The notes: generated from the letters alone by a model not told the origin. 64,000 nucleotides of DNA from Streptomyces sp. NBC_01231 (GCA_035999765.1 CP108521.1:992001-1056000); one strand, 5' to 3'. Positions 26,664 through 35,860 are shown, counted from the first letter of the stretch. Numbers and translations: made by a program.

Positions 26664-26681
26664 CGGGCGCGACAACGCCCG
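26664..26681. promoter_or_regulatory. Inverted repeat upstream of carbohydrate operon 2
   Basis: CGGGCG (26664-26669) and CGCCCG (26676-26681) are separated by CGACAA, 58 to 75 bases before the GTG of the binding-protein gene. The site could be an operator or a hairpin in the leader. No matching copy was found near the ROK gene. Confidence 0.35.
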
Positions 26682-26733
26682 GTGACCTTGAGCGGCGGCG
26701 CTGTCCGGCAAGACGGCGTCGCCGCGGTGTTGT

Positions 26734-26822
26734 AGGACACGGCGGTGTTCGAGACACAGCGGTTTTTCGAGGCACAGCAGTTTTCGCGGTACAGCGGTGT
26801 TACGGGGTACAGCGGTTCTCAG
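26734..26822. repeat. Five tandem 17-18-bp repeats
   Basis: Units start at 26734, 26752, 26770, 26787 and 26805. The shared core is ACAGCGGTNTT with a following CG. The last unit runs into the 3' end of the ROK gene. The array lies 128 to 216 bases upstream of the operon 2 start codon. Confidence 0.75.
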
Positions 26823-28030
26823 GACAGGGACGACGGTGGCTCTGTCTGTGGGACGGGAGTGGTGGCGGCGGCGAAGGCGGCCTCCCGGGCCAGCTCCGCC
26901 GACATGGTCGTGGCTCCGGTGAGCACGGCGTCCGGACCGAGGCCCGACACGACGATGGGCGGCCGGAACGTACTGAAATCGGCCAGATGACGGGTGACCG
27001 GTTCGAGCAACAGGTCGCCGTTGGCGCCGATGGCGCCCCCCAGCACGATGAGTGCCGGGTCGATGAGGGGTACGACGCAGGCCACCACGTAGGCGACGCT
27101 GCGGGCGGTGTCGTCCACGATCTCCAGCGCGCCCGGGTCTCCGGCGCGGGCGAGTTCGAAGACGGTGCGCGGGCTGCCGTCACCGGGCAGCCCGAGCCGC
27201 TGGGCCCGGTCGCTGATGTAGCGCGCGCCCAGGTGTTCCTGCACGAGGTCCCGGCGCTGCCCGACCGGCGCGACCATACGGTCACTGGGCAGATAGCCCG
27301 CCTCACCGGCCACACCCGTGGCACCCCGCCGGACCCGGCCGTCCACGACCAGCCCGAGTCCGAGCCCGACACCCAGGCTGACCAGGACGAAGTCGTCGGT
27401 GTCGGTACCGCGTCCATGGGTCCGCTCGGCCAGCGCGGCGAGGTTCACGTCGTTCTCGAGGACCAGCGGCACCGGCATCGCACGGCCGAGCGCCTCACCG
27501 ATCCCCCGCCCGGCGTCTGGAAGTCCGGCGGCGTACGACAGGTGGCGTCCGTCCGAGCCGACCGCGGCCGGCAGTCCCGCGACGACCTGGGTGATGTCCC
27601 GCAGCGGCCGGCCCACCTGCTCGGCCAGGTCCACGCACATGTCCAGGACCTGCCCGACGAGCGCGTCACCACCGCGATCACCGTGCTGCTCGGACTCGGC
27701 CCGTCCCCGTACCCGGCCGGTGACATCGGCGACCGCGGCGCGGATCCTGCGGTGCCCGACGTCCACGCCGATCGCGAAGGCGCAGTCGGCGTTCACCCGG
27801 TACTGCGCCGGTGCCGGACCCTTGCGGCCCGTCACCGGGCCCACCTCGGTGATCACCCCACGCTCCAGCAGCAGCCCGACCGCGGCAGCCACCGTGGGCC
27901 GTGACAGCGGGATCCGCCCGGCCAGGTCGGTGGTCGTGACCGGGCCCTGATCGTCGATCGCCTCCAGCACGGCACGGCCGTTGAGCGAACGCAGCAACCG
28001 CTGCGGGCCTGCTGGATAACGACGGGTCAC
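26819..28030 (-). CDS. ROK-family transcriptional regulator
   Basis: The 403-residue protein has an N-terminal winged helix (TTTDLAGRIPLSRPTVAAAVGLLLERGVI, residues about 33-61) and a C-terminal ROK sugar-kinase-like domain. The domain has the phosphate loop AIGVDVGHRRIRAAVAD and the glycine-rich sugar site ATGVAGEAGYLP. The cysteine-rich zinc motif of ROK kinases (CxCGxxGC) is absent, which supports a purely regulatory role. The GTG at 28030 has GAGGG upstream. It is transcribed toward operon 2 and probably controls it in response to the imported or phosphorylated sugar. Its own promoter is clear. Confidence 0.9.
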   Translation of the reverse strand: MTRRYPAGPQRLLRSLNGRAVLEAIDDQGPVTTTDLAGRIPLSRPTVAAAVGLLLERGVITEVGPVTGRKGPAPAQYRVNADCAFAIGVDVGHRRIRAAVADVTGRVRGRAESEQHGDRGGDALVGQVLDMCVDLAEQVGRPLRDITQVVAGLPAAVGSDGRHLSYAAGLPDAGRGIGEALGRAMPVPLVLENDVNLAALAERTHGRGTDTDDFVLVSLGVGLGLGLVVDGRVRRGATGVAGEAGYLPSDRMVAPVGQRRDLVQEHLGARYISDRAQRLGLPGDGSPRTVFELARAGDPGALEIVDDTARSVAYVVACVVPLIDPALIVLGGAIGANGDLLLEPVTRHLADFSTFRPPIVVSGLGPDAVLTGATTMSAELAREAAFAAATTPVPQTEPPSSLS

Positions 28031-28059
28031 GGTGCCCTCGTCTCGGCGTCGGCGTTCTG

Positions 28060-28107
28060 TAAGAAAGAAAGTTGCTTATTTATACGCGCGCACATGGCCG
28101 GAATCAA
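28060..28107 (-). promoter_or_regulatory. Promoter and possible operator of the ROK gene
   Basis: On the minus strand, -35 TTGATT (28102-28107) and -10 TATAAA (28079-28084) are 17 bp apart. The predicted start region is followed by AT-rich DNA with GTAAG and CTTAT arms around 28060-28080, a possible ROK box. This is the most AT-rich stretch of the neighbourhood. Confidence 0.55.
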
Positions 28108-28167
28108 CCCTTCGCCCGCACCGCAATTGGGTTGCGGCGGTAAGGACGAGCCCGTTGAGGTATCCCC

Positions 28168-29093
28168 ATGGACGGGGCCACGGAGCAGGCGCAGCGGGCG
28201 GGGTCTGGGCGAGACCGTGCGGTCCGGATGCAATCGGCTCCATGGCACGGACCAGCGGTGCTTGTTGCTCTGATGCTGGCCGCCTTCACCTTCAACACCG
28301 CGGAGAACCTGCCAGTCGGCCTCCTGGAGCTCATGTCCGAAGGCCTGAGGGTGTCCGTGCCGACGGTCGGTCTCTTGGGTACCGGTTATGGCGTAACGGT
28401 GGCCGTCGCGTCCGTGCCACTCGCCCACGTCATGCGGGACGTTCCCCGTCGACACGTGCTCACCGCGGTACTGGCCGCGCTCGTCGTGTCCAGGAAGAGC
28501 CCGCCGCATACGGAACCCATCCCGACCCTCGTAGGTTCGGGATCGAGTTGGGGGCCGGGGCCCTGTCCGCCACGGGGGCGTTCGCGGGGTACACCTACCT
28601 CGTCGCATTCCTGGGTGACGTGAGTGGCTTCCCCGGAGGGACGGTCAGCACCTTGCTCGTGGTGTTCGGTGGTGCGTGTCTGGCAGGGGTGAGCATCACC
28701 GGAGCGTTGCTGGACCGCTTTCCGCAGTCCGCGTTGGCCGTTGCCGTCACTACGCAGGCGGTGGACATGCTCGGCTTGTACGCGGCCGGCAGCGACCCGG
28801 TGGCGGCGGTGGTGTTCCTGGTGCTGACGGGCAGCGCGCTCGGCCCGGTCTTCATGACCACCCAGAACGCGATGTTGCGGTGCGCGCCGAGTCGCACGGA
28901 CATCGCACTCGCGGCGAACTCCGGTGCCTACAACCTCGGCATCGCGGCGGACGCCGCGCTCGGCGGACTGGTCCTGTCGCTGGCCGACGTACGGGGCGCC
29001 TTCCTCGCCGGCGGCCTGCTGACCGTCGGGGCCTGCACGGTGCTTCTCGGCGGGGGGCTGCTGCGTTGCCGGTCGGCGGCTGACGGCGGCTGA
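28168..29093 (+). pseudogene. Truncated and frameshifted MFS transporter
   Basis: The first part (28168 to about 28500) encodes the N-terminus and helices 1-3 (VALMLAAFTFNTAENLPVG, then TVGLLGTGYGVTVAVASVPL). The frame then changes near 28490-28540. The remainder, from FGIELGAGALSATGAFAGY to the stop at 29093, encodes what look like helices 7-12 of an AraJ/NepI-like sugar or drug exporter. The middle of a normal 400-residue protein (about helices 4-6) is missing. Both a deletion and a frame change are needed, so this is decay rather than a sequencing slip. The end holds three 10-bp direct repeats (29074-29103). Confidence 0.85.
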
Positions 29094-29103
29094 CGGCGGC
29101 TGA
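29074..29103. repeat. Three 10-bp direct repeats at the end of the MFS pseudogene
   Basis: CGGCGGCTGA occurs three times in tandem at 29074, 29084 and 29094. The array spans the stop codon of the pseudogene and looks like slippage. Confidence 0.75.
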
Positions 29104-29174
29104 CGGCGTGAGCAGACACGGAGTAGCGCATCCGCAGGGCGGGCGGCGGCGGCCGACTTCCTCAACCCACGTGG

Positions 29175-29717
29175 CTACTCCGGGAGTTCGAGCATGGGTT
29201 CGCCGCAGGATTGGCATTCGGCGAAGACGTCCAACTCGTTGAGTATCTCGGCGTATTCGGGGTGGCCCTTGAGGGCCGCCGCGGCGGCGAGCAGGTAGCG
29301 GGTCGTGATCTGGTCGTGTTCCGCCGTGGCCAGCGTTTCCGCCAGGAGAGTCATGGCCTCGGGGAGGGCTCGCCGGTACGCGTCCGCGAGGTCGTCGGGC
29401 AGGTCGACCGGGACCTCTCCGAGTGCGCCGGAGCACATGGCCACGAGGCCGATGACGTACAGGTAGTCGTCGCGCTCGGCCGGAGGAAGGCCGCGCGCGA
29501 TCGTGACGAGGTGAGGCACGGCGGCGTAGGCAGCCGGCCAGGCGGTGCCCTCGGAGCACAGGTAGGGCCACAGGTCGTTGAAGCGCTCGCCGTTCGTGGG
29601 ATGGGCCACCAGGAGTCGCAACTCGTCGGGGACGAAGGGGGCGTCCTGCGCGCCCTGTCCCTGTGACCAACCCCGATGGTCGAGGGTGGGCCAGCGCGGG
29701 TCGTCCAAGGGCATCAT
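29175..29717 (-). CDS. Conserved hypothetical protein with C-terminal CxxC
   Basis: The 180-residue soluble protein starts MMPLDDPRWPTLDHRGW. It has a mainly helical core (LWPYLCSEGTAWPAAYAAVPHLV and LADAYRRALPEAMTLLAETL are helix-like) that may form HEAT-type repeats. It ends with a possible zinc or redox motif CQSCGEPMLELPE. I recall similar sequences as uncharacterised actinobacterial proteins but cannot name a function. Codon use is typical of the host and no signal peptide is visible. It stands alone between the MFS pseudogene and the duplicated exporter cassette. Confidence 0.65.
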   Translation of the reverse strand: MMPLDDPRWPTLDHRGWSQGQGAQDAPFVPDELRLLVAHPTNGERFNDLWPYLCSEGTAWPAAYAAVPHLVTIARGLPPAERDDYLYVIGLVAMCSGALGEVPVDLPDDLADAYRRALPEAMTLLAETLATAEHDQITTRYLLAAAAALKGHPEYAEILNELDVFAECQSCGEPMLELPE

Positions 29718-29939
29718 GGCCGGGAGTCTAGAGGTCTCCGGTACTCCGGTAGTCCGAACCCGCGCACGGCCTCAACAGAGCCCGTTCCGCACGCAGGCTC
29801 CCGTCCACACCCGTTCAGAAATTTCACGATCTCGCGCGCTTTCGACCGGCCGGCGCTAACCCGTGGCGGCCGTGTCGTGGTCACCGTCTCTCTTGCGTCG
29901 GGGCATCGCCGGTCGGCGGGCTTCGAGGAGGACAGGACG

Positions 29940-30016
29940 TAGTACCGCGGTACTAACGGGCCCCGCCGGATTCGGTTCCGCGGTACGGGATGGTCCCCCG
30001 GTACCGCTCCTAGGTT
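29940..30016 (+). promoter_or_regulatory. Promoter of MMPL copy A with palindromic activator site
   Basis: A perfect 16-bp palindrome TAGTACCGCGGTACTA lies at 29940-29955. A related half-site, CCGCGGTAC, lies at 29978-29986. A -10 box TAGGTT is at 30011-30016, with no good -35. The palindrome centre is 63.5 bp upstream of the first -10 base, the same as in copy B at 35571. Confidence 0.8.
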
Positions 30017-30078
30017 GAGATCGCGGGTCAGTCAGGCCCAGCTCACCCAATGATCTCTTCTCCTGGTGGGAGTAATCC

Positions 30079-32556
30079 GTGGCCACCTTCCTCTATCGGC
30101 TCGGCCGGCTGACGTTCCGGCGACGACGCCTTGTCGTGATGCTGTGGATCGGCGTCCTCGCCGCCATCGGCATCGGCGCCATGAGTGCGCCCGGCACCTC
30201 CTCCGGGGCTCTGAGCGTTCCGGGCACGCAGTCGCAGAAGGCGATCGACCTGCTGCGGAAGGAGTTCCCGCAGGCCTCCGCCGACGGCGCCACCGCGCGT
30301 GTGGTGTTCGAGGCGCCCGACGGGCAGAAGCTCACCTCCGGCGCCACCAAGGCCGAGGTCGAGTCCCTGGTGGCGAAGCTGGAGAAGTCACCGCAGGTGT
30401 CGGGCGTCTCGGATCCGTTCACCAGCGGTCTGGTCAGCAGGTCCGGCACCATCGCCTACGCCCAGGTGTCCTACATGGTCGCCCAGGCCGACGTCAGCGG
30501 CGCGGCCCACGCCGTGCAGACCGGTGTCGTCCAGCAGGGCGAGAAGGCGGGCCTGAAGGTGAGCCTGGGCGGCAACGCCGTCGAGAACAAGGCCACGAGC
30601 AAGGCGGCCGAGCTGATCGGCGTCGGGGTCGCCGCCGTCGTCCTGGTGATCACCTTCGGCTCGATGATCGCGGCCGGACTGCCCCTGCTCACCGCGATCC
30701 TCGGGGTGGCCGCGGCCGTCCTGTCGGTCACGCTCGCCACGCATTTCTTCGACCTGGCCTCGTCCTCCACGACCCTGGCACTGATGCTGGGCCTGGCCGT
30801 CGCCATCGACTACGCCCTGTTCATCGTCTCCCGCTACCGCAACGAGATCCGCGACGGCCACGAACCCGAGGAAGCGTGCGGACGTGCCGTGGGCACCGCC
30901 GGGTCGGCGGTCGTCTTCGCCGGTCTGACCGTGATCGTCGCGCTGAGCGGCCTGAGCGTCATCGGCATCGGCATGCTCACCTCGATGGGCCTGGCCTCCG
31001 CCTTCGCCGTCGCCGTCGCCGTGGTCATCGCGCTGACCCTGCTGCCCGCCGTCCTCGGCTTCGCCGGCCTGCGGATCATGAAGGGCAAGCTGCTCACCCG
31101 CCGTATGAAGGCGCTGGAGCGCGGCGAGGGCGAGTCGATGGGCGTGCGCTGGGCGAGGTTCGTCACCCGCAACCCGGTCAAGGTGCTCGCGGTGTCGGTG
31201 GTCGGCCTGGCCCTGCTGGCCATCCCCACGATGTCCCTGAAGATGGCCCTGAACGACGACTCCGGGAAGCCCCCCGGCACCACCCAGCGCATCGCCTACG
31301 ACACCCTCAGCGAGGGCTTCGGGCCGGGCTTCAACGGACCGCTCACCGTGGTCGTCGACGCCCGGGACAGCGACAGTCCCAAGGCAGCCGCCCAGGACGC
31401 GTACACCATGCTGAGCAAGCTGGACGATGTCGCCGCCGTCCGTCCTCCCTCCTTCAACCAGGCCGGCGACGTGGCCCTGCTCGGCGCCGTCCCCAAGAGC
31501 GCCCCCACCAGTGAGGCCACCAAGGACCTCGTGGGCGAGATCCGTGACCATGGGACCGCTCTGCACCAGGAATCCGGTGCCGACCTGATGGTCACCGGCC
31601 TGACGGCCGTCAACATCGACGTCAGCACCAAGCTCTCCGACGCCCTCGTGCCCTACCTGGCCATCGTCGTCGGTCTGGCCCTGATCCTGCTCCTGCTGGT
31701 CTTCCGGTCGATCGTGATCCCGCTCAAGGCCGCCCTGGGCTTCCTGCTCAGCGTGGTCTCGACCCTCGGTGTCCTGGTCGCGGTCTTCCAGTGGGGCTGG
31801 CTGAAGGACCTCTTCGGCGTCGACCAGACCGGACCCATCGTCAGCCTGCTGCCCATCGTGCTGATCGGCGTGGTGTTCGGACTCGCCATGGACTACGAGG
31901 TCTTCCTCGTCTCCCGCATGCGGGAGGAGTACGTCCACGGTGCCGAACCCACACAGGCCATCGTGCGGGGTTTCCGGCACAGCGGCCGGGTGGTCACCGC
32001 GGCCGCGGTCATCATGGTCTCCGTCTTCTCCGGATTCCTCCTCGACGACGAGGTGCTGATCAAGTCGATCGGGCTGGGGCTCGCCGCCGCCGTGTTCTTG
32101 GACGCCTTCGTCGTCCGGATGACCATCGTCCCGGCGGTGATGGCCCTGCTCGGCCACCGCTCCTGGACTTTGCCGAAGTGGCTGGACCGCATCCTGCCCG
32201 ACGTGGATGTCGAGGGCGAGAAACTGCGCCACGCGCTCGAAGCCGAACAGGCCGAACAGGCCGAACAGGCGGACTCCGCGCCTGAACTCGTACCCGCCGG
32301 TGTCGCCGCCGGTATCCACACGGACTCGGACGGCCACGGCGCTCCCCATCCCACCGGCGTCCCCGCTTCTGCTGTCACGGACGAGCCGGCACCTGCCCAG
32401 CAGGCCCCGGGGAAGGCTTCGGGGAAGGCCCGAGGACTGTCCAGGTTCAAGCAGCGCCTGGCACGGGGCGGTGACACCACCGTCCCCGCCGACACGACGG
32501 AGTCAAAGGCACCGGTACGCCGGAAGCTGCTGAAGAACCCGATGCGCAGGAGTTGA
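30079..32556 (+). CDS. MMPL/RND-type membrane exporter
   Basis: The 825-residue inner-membrane exporter is energised by the proton gradient and is related to ActII-3 and mycobacterial MmpL proteins that export lipids or antibiotics. It has the expected two halves: a first helix (VVMLWIGVLAAIGIGA) with an external loop, a five-helix bundle including MLGLAVAIDYALFIVSRYRNE, a second external loop, then a second bundle with GVVFGLAMDYEVFLVSRMRE. The two IDYALF/MDYEVF motifs hold the aspartates thought to carry protons. The C-terminal 130 residues are a hydrophilic Ala/Glu- and basic-rich tail. The GTG at 30079 has GGTGGGAG upstream. It is probably activated by the nearby two-component system. Confidence 0.92.
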   Translation: MATFLYRLGRLTFRRRRLVVMLWIGVLAAIGIGAMSAPGTSSGALSVPGTQSQKAIDLLRKEFPQASADGATARVVFEAPDGQKLTSGATKAEVESLVAKLEKSPQVSGVSDPFTSGLVSRSGTIAYAQVSYMVAQADVSGAAHAVQTGVVQQGEKAGLKVSLGGNAVENKATSKAAELIGVGVAAVVLVITFGSMIAAGLPLLTAILGVAAAVLSVTLATHFFDLASSSTTLALMLGLAVAIDYALFIVSRYRNEIRDGHEPEEACGRAVGTAGSAVVFAGLTVIVALSGLSVIGIGMLTSMGLASAFAVAVAVVIALTLLPAVLGFAGLRIMKGKLLTRRMKALERGEGESMGVRWARFVTRNPVKVLAVSVVGLALLAIPTMSLKMALNDDSGKPPGTTQRIAYDTLSEGFGPGFNGPLTVVVDARDSDSPKAAAQDAYTMLSKLDDVAAVRPPSFNQAGDVALLGAVPKSAPTSEATKDLVGEIRDHGTALHQESGADLMVTGLTAVNIDVSTKLSDALVPYLAIVVGLALILLLLVFRSIVIPLKAALGFLLSVVSTLGVLVAVFQWGWLKDLFGVDQTGPIVSLLPIVLIGVVFGLAMDYEVFLVSRMREEYVHGAEPTQAIVRGFRHSGRVVTAAAVIMVSVFSGFLLDDEVLIKSIGLGLAAAVFLDAFVVRMTIVPAVMALLGHRSWTLPKWLDRILPDVDVEGEKLRHALEAEQAEQAEQADSAPELVPAGVAAGIHTDSDGHGAPHPTGVPASAVTDEPAPAQQAPGKASGKARGLSRFKQRLARGGDTTVPADTTESKAPVRRKLLKNPMRRS

Positions 32557-32696
32557 CGAGAGCGAGCCGTAACACCGGCTTCCGCACCGGCTCCTGACGT
32601 GGCGGCCGACTCTCACCGGCCGTCTCCCCCCGCCCCGCCCGTCGGCCCGATCCCCCCGGGCCGGCGGGCGGCCTGACATCGCGAAGGGCCCATCCC

Positions 32697-34022
32697 GTGA
32701 CCGCACCGAGTGCCCCCGCTCCCGCCCCACGCCCGGACGAGCGCCAGTTCCTTCAGGCCCTGACGAGCGATCCCGAGCAGCGGGTGATCGTCTCGGTCGT
32801 CTCCCGGCTCGCCTCGTGGCGGCGGGCCGACCGGGCCCACCCCTGGGTCCGGCGGTGGGGGGTCCCGGTCTTCTGCTTCGCGGGCGGCAGCGACGCGTAC
32901 CTCAATCCCCACAACGTCGGCAATCCCCAGCTGCCGCTCGTCCTCGCCTTCTGTATCCCGCTGCTGTGGCGGGAACGACGCCCCATGCTGGTGTTCGCCC
33001 TCACCACGGCCGTTTCCGTCGTGTCCCTTCCTCTGGGTGTGCTGACCGGCGCCGAATTCGCCCGGGTGGTCGCCCTCTTCAATGTCGGCCGTCACTGCAC
33101 CCCACGCCGGCTGGCCCTCGCCACCGGTGTCACCCTCGTGCAACTCGTCGCATGGGCCTACTTCTTCTGGCGCGGCCAGCAGCTGGAGTACGTCACGCGT
33201 CCGGAGCCCGTGACCTTGATGGTGATGGTCGCCGTAGTGGCGTTCGCGGCACTGGGCCTGCTGGTGCGGCTGGCCAACGCCTACATCGACGCCCTGAAGA
33301 AGCAACGCGACCAGCAGGCCCGACTCGCCACCGCGCAGGAACGCGCCCGTGTCTCCCGCGAGATGCACGACATCCTCGGCCACACCCTCGCCGTCATCGT
33401 CGGCCTCGCGGACGGCGCAGCCGGCCTCACCGAGACCGAGCCCGAGCGCGGCGCCCAGACCCTCCGCACCATCAGCGTCAGCGGCCGCGACGCCCTGGCC
33501 GAACTTCGCCGCCTGCTCGCCGTCATCGGCGACGACCGCCACGGCCGGGACCGCCACGGCCAGGACCGCTCACACGACATTCCGCTCGCCCCGCAGCCCA
33601 GCCTCGCCGACCTCGACGCCCTGCTCGACCGAGTCCGCGCCGCCGGCCCGACCGTCGCCCTGCACGCACACGGCGACCTCACCGAACTGGCCCCGGGACT
33701 CCAGCTGTCCGCGTACCGCATCATCCAGGAGGCCCTGACCAACACCGTCAAGTACGCCGCCTCCGACAGCTCGGTCCACGTCTCCATCGCCGCCGACCCC
33801 GACAGCGTGCGCCTCACGGTCGAGGACACCGGCCCGCCCCGTACCCCGCGTGCACGCGTTGGCCGGACGGGCAGCGGGCGGGGCCTGATCGGCATGCGCG
33901 AGCGCGCCGCCCTCTACCGGGGCGAGGTCACCGCCGGCCCCAACCCTCACGGCGGCTGGACCGTCCACGCCGTCCTCATCACCAATCCGCCGGTCAACTC
34001 CCTTGAGAGGCAACCCGCTTGA
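32697..34022 (+). CDS. NarL-type sensor histidine kinase, copy A
   Basis: The 441-residue membrane kinase has four to five helices between residues 50 and 195, a HisKA_3 dimerisation domain with the phospho-acceptor His224 in EMHDILGH, and a C-terminal HATPase with QEALTNTVKYA and GRGLIGMRERA. All key motifs are intact. The GTG at 32697 follows CGAAGGGC at the same spacing as copy B. It is closely related along its whole length to the kinase at 36146-37477 (for example AHPWVRRWGVP, WRERRPMLVFA and VALFNVGR are shared). Its cognate regulator gene downstream is broken, so it either signals to the copy B regulator or is idle. Confidence 0.92.
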   Translation: MTAPSAPAPAPRPDERQFLQALTSDPEQRVIVSVVSRLASWRRADRAHPWVRRWGVPVFCFAGGSDAYLNPHNVGNPQLPLVLAFCIPLLWRERRPMLVFALTTAVSVVSLPLGVLTGAEFARVVALFNVGRHCTPRRLALATGVTLVQLVAWAYFFWRGQQLEYVTRPEPVTLMVMVAVVAFAALGLLVRLANAYIDALKKQRDQQARLATAQERARVSREMHDILGHTLAVIVGLADGAAGLTETEPERGAQTLRTISVSGRDALAELRRLLAVIGDDRHGRDRHGQDRSHDIPLAPQPSLADLDALLDRVRAAGPTVALHAHGDLTELAPGLQLSAYRIIQEALTNTVKYAASDSSVHVSIAADPDSVRLTVEDTGPPRTPRARVGRTGSGRGLIGMRERAALYRGEVTAGPNPHGGWTVHAVLITNPPVNSLERQPA

Positions 34023-34215
34023 CCATAGTCACCGTCGACGACCAAGCGCTGCAGCGGACTGGGCTTCGGCATGCTGCTGGAGGCTCGGCCCTGGCCTCAC
34101 CGTCGTCGGCGGGGCCGCGGACCAGCGCGGCAGTCCGTACCGCCCCGGACTCCGCCGATGCCGTCCTGACGGATCGGTGTACGACCCATGCCGCAGGACT
34201 CGCCGACCGGCGTGA
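34019..34215 (+). pseudogene. Broken response regulator, copy A
   Basis: The TTG at 34019 overlaps the kinase stop, as in the intact pair. The first codons read MTIVTVDDQALQR, matching the copy B regulator. An extra base near 34058 then shifts the frame; restoring it gives LGFGMLLE as in copy B. A second shift near 34083 and a further change follow, with scraps such as GLTVVGGA and AVRTAPDSADAVLTD still recognisable in different frames. The LuxR helix-turn-helix is gone. The remnant fades out near 34215. Confidence 0.88.
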
Positions 34216-34494
34216 CCGCACCTCCGCCCCGAGTCGACGCACCTTCCTACCCCGGTACCGCTCGGCCCCTCCGTATTCGGTCCCACGGTGCCGATGACAA
34301 GCGCGTTTCCCCGCCTAGTTTGACGGCAGGTTCGCACACGCCCTCATCCCCACCTGCTCCGGGCAAGCCTTCCACCTCCCCCAGCCGGCCCTGCCGGTCC
34401 CGCTCCGGGCACCGCCGCCCATCGCACACAGCCGCCTGGCCTGCGGTGCCCGCCCAGCAGTTGGTCATCCGTGACGACGACAGGAGAGAAAACC

Positions 34495-35429
34495 ATGGGA
34501 CCGTACGCACGCGCAGGTCTGGCCGGAATCATGAGCTGCGGCGTTCTGCTCACCGCCGTCCTCATCGGACGACCGGACGGCACCTACGACAACGCGGGGA
34601 CGAGGGCCCGCAGCCGGGACCCTACGTCGCTCTCGGCGACTCCTACACCTCCGGCCCGAAGATCCCCCGACAGACCGGGACGCCGGTCGGCTGCGACCGC
34701 TCCGACCACAACTACCCCGCACTGGTGGCACGCCAACTCGGCGTCAGAGCCTCCCACTTCCGTGACATCAGCTGCAGCGGCGCCACCATCACCAGGCTCA
34801 CCTCGCCGCAGACGACGTCCAACGGCACCAACCCCGCCCAGCTTTCGGCCCTCTCGACACGGACGCGGCTGGTCACCCTCGGCATCGGCGGCAACGACAT
34901 CGGCTTCGGCTCGACGGTCACGCGATGCGTCACGATGGGGTCGCTGTACCGCGCGACCGGCGGCGGACGCCTCTTCTCCGACACCGCGCCCTGCAAGAAG
35001 CAGTACGTCGACGGCGGCACCGACGAAGTGGCACAGAAGATCCAGGCGACCGGCCGGCAGCTGTCCGCGGCACTGGCCGCGATCGAACGGCGCGCTCCGA
35101 AGGCCCGCGTCTACGTCGTCGGCTATCCGGCGATCCTGCCCGCCGAAGGGAAAGGCTGCGGCAAGGAGCTGCCTCTCGCACCCGGTGACGCGACCTACCT
35201 GCACGACAAGGAGAAGCAGCTCAACACCATGCTGCGCGAGCAGGCCGAGGCCGCCGGAGCAGCGTACGTCGACACCTACTCCCCGTCCGTCGGCCGCGAC
35301 GCCTGCTCCGCTGAGCACACGCGCTGGATCGAGCCTCTGCGGCCCACCAGGCCGGCCGCCGCCGTCCATCCGAACGCGCACGGCGAGCAAGGCATGGCCG
35401 ATGCCGTGCTCCGCGCGATCGGCGACTGA
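34495..35429 (+). pseudogene. Secreted SGNH/GDSL hydrolase, frameshifted after the signal peptide
   Basis: AGGAGAG and an ATG at 34495 start a signal peptide (AGLAGIMSCGVLLTAVLIG). The catalytic domain is in another frame from about 34600: GDS nucleophile block in VALGDSYTSG, GxND block in GIGGNDIGF and the catalytic His in VHPNAHG. All expected residues for a secreted esterase/lipase of about 300 residues are there. Adding one G to the GGGG run at 34596-34599 restores a single frame reading NAGDEGPQPGPYVALGD. A recent one-base loss, a phase-variable tract or a sequencing error would each explain it. It sits between the two exporter cassette copies and is not part of either. Confidence 0.8.
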
Positions 35430-35570
35430 TCGACACCGTCCCCCGCATCGCATCGACGACAGCCCGCCCCGCACACCATTCGCTCGCCGCCCCCTCCGCC
35501 CGGCCCCGCTCGCCACGACCCCGTGAGGCAGACCGTGGACCACTCATCGCAGCCGCAAGGAGGATGGAGC

Positions 35571-35648
35571 CTAGTACCGCGGTACTAGTCAGTGTCGCCG
35601 CATTCCCGCCCGCAGTGCCGTAGCGCCCGTTGATACCGCTTCTAGGGT
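35571..35648 (+). promoter_or_regulatory. Promoter of the copy B cassette with palindromic activator site
   Basis: A perfect 18-bp palindrome CTAGTACCGCGGTACTAG lies at 35571-35588. A -10 box TAGGGT is at 35643-35648, again without a good -35. The spacing to the -10 box equals that in copy A. The flanks around the -10 box (TACCGCTTCTAGG) and the leader down to the start codon are also shared with copy A. Confidence 0.8.
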
Positions 35649-35709
35649 GAAGTCCGGGCCAGGTCGGGCCCCGTCCATGCAATGACCTCTTCTCTGGCGG
35701 GAGTAACCC

Positions 35710-35860
35710 GTGGCCACCGTCCTGCACCGACTCGATCCGGTCGGCGTTTCACTCCGACCATCGGTTGCCACCTCGTGGATCACCATCCCGACATCGGCGA
35801 TCCTCAGCGGCTCGTCGCAGGCCCCCTGGCCGGCCGCCTTGGGACTCGCCGTGGCGTCAC
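35710..35860 (+). pseudogene. Remnant of the copy B MMPL gene
   Basis: The leader CTGGCGGGAGTAACCC and GTG at 35710 match the copy A exporter start almost base for base. The first residues read MATVLHRLDP against MATFLYRLGR in copy A. Resemblance becomes patchy within about 150 bases, and the remaining 2.3 kb of the gene is absent. The sequence from here to 36120 has no recognisable coding content. Confidence 0.75.
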
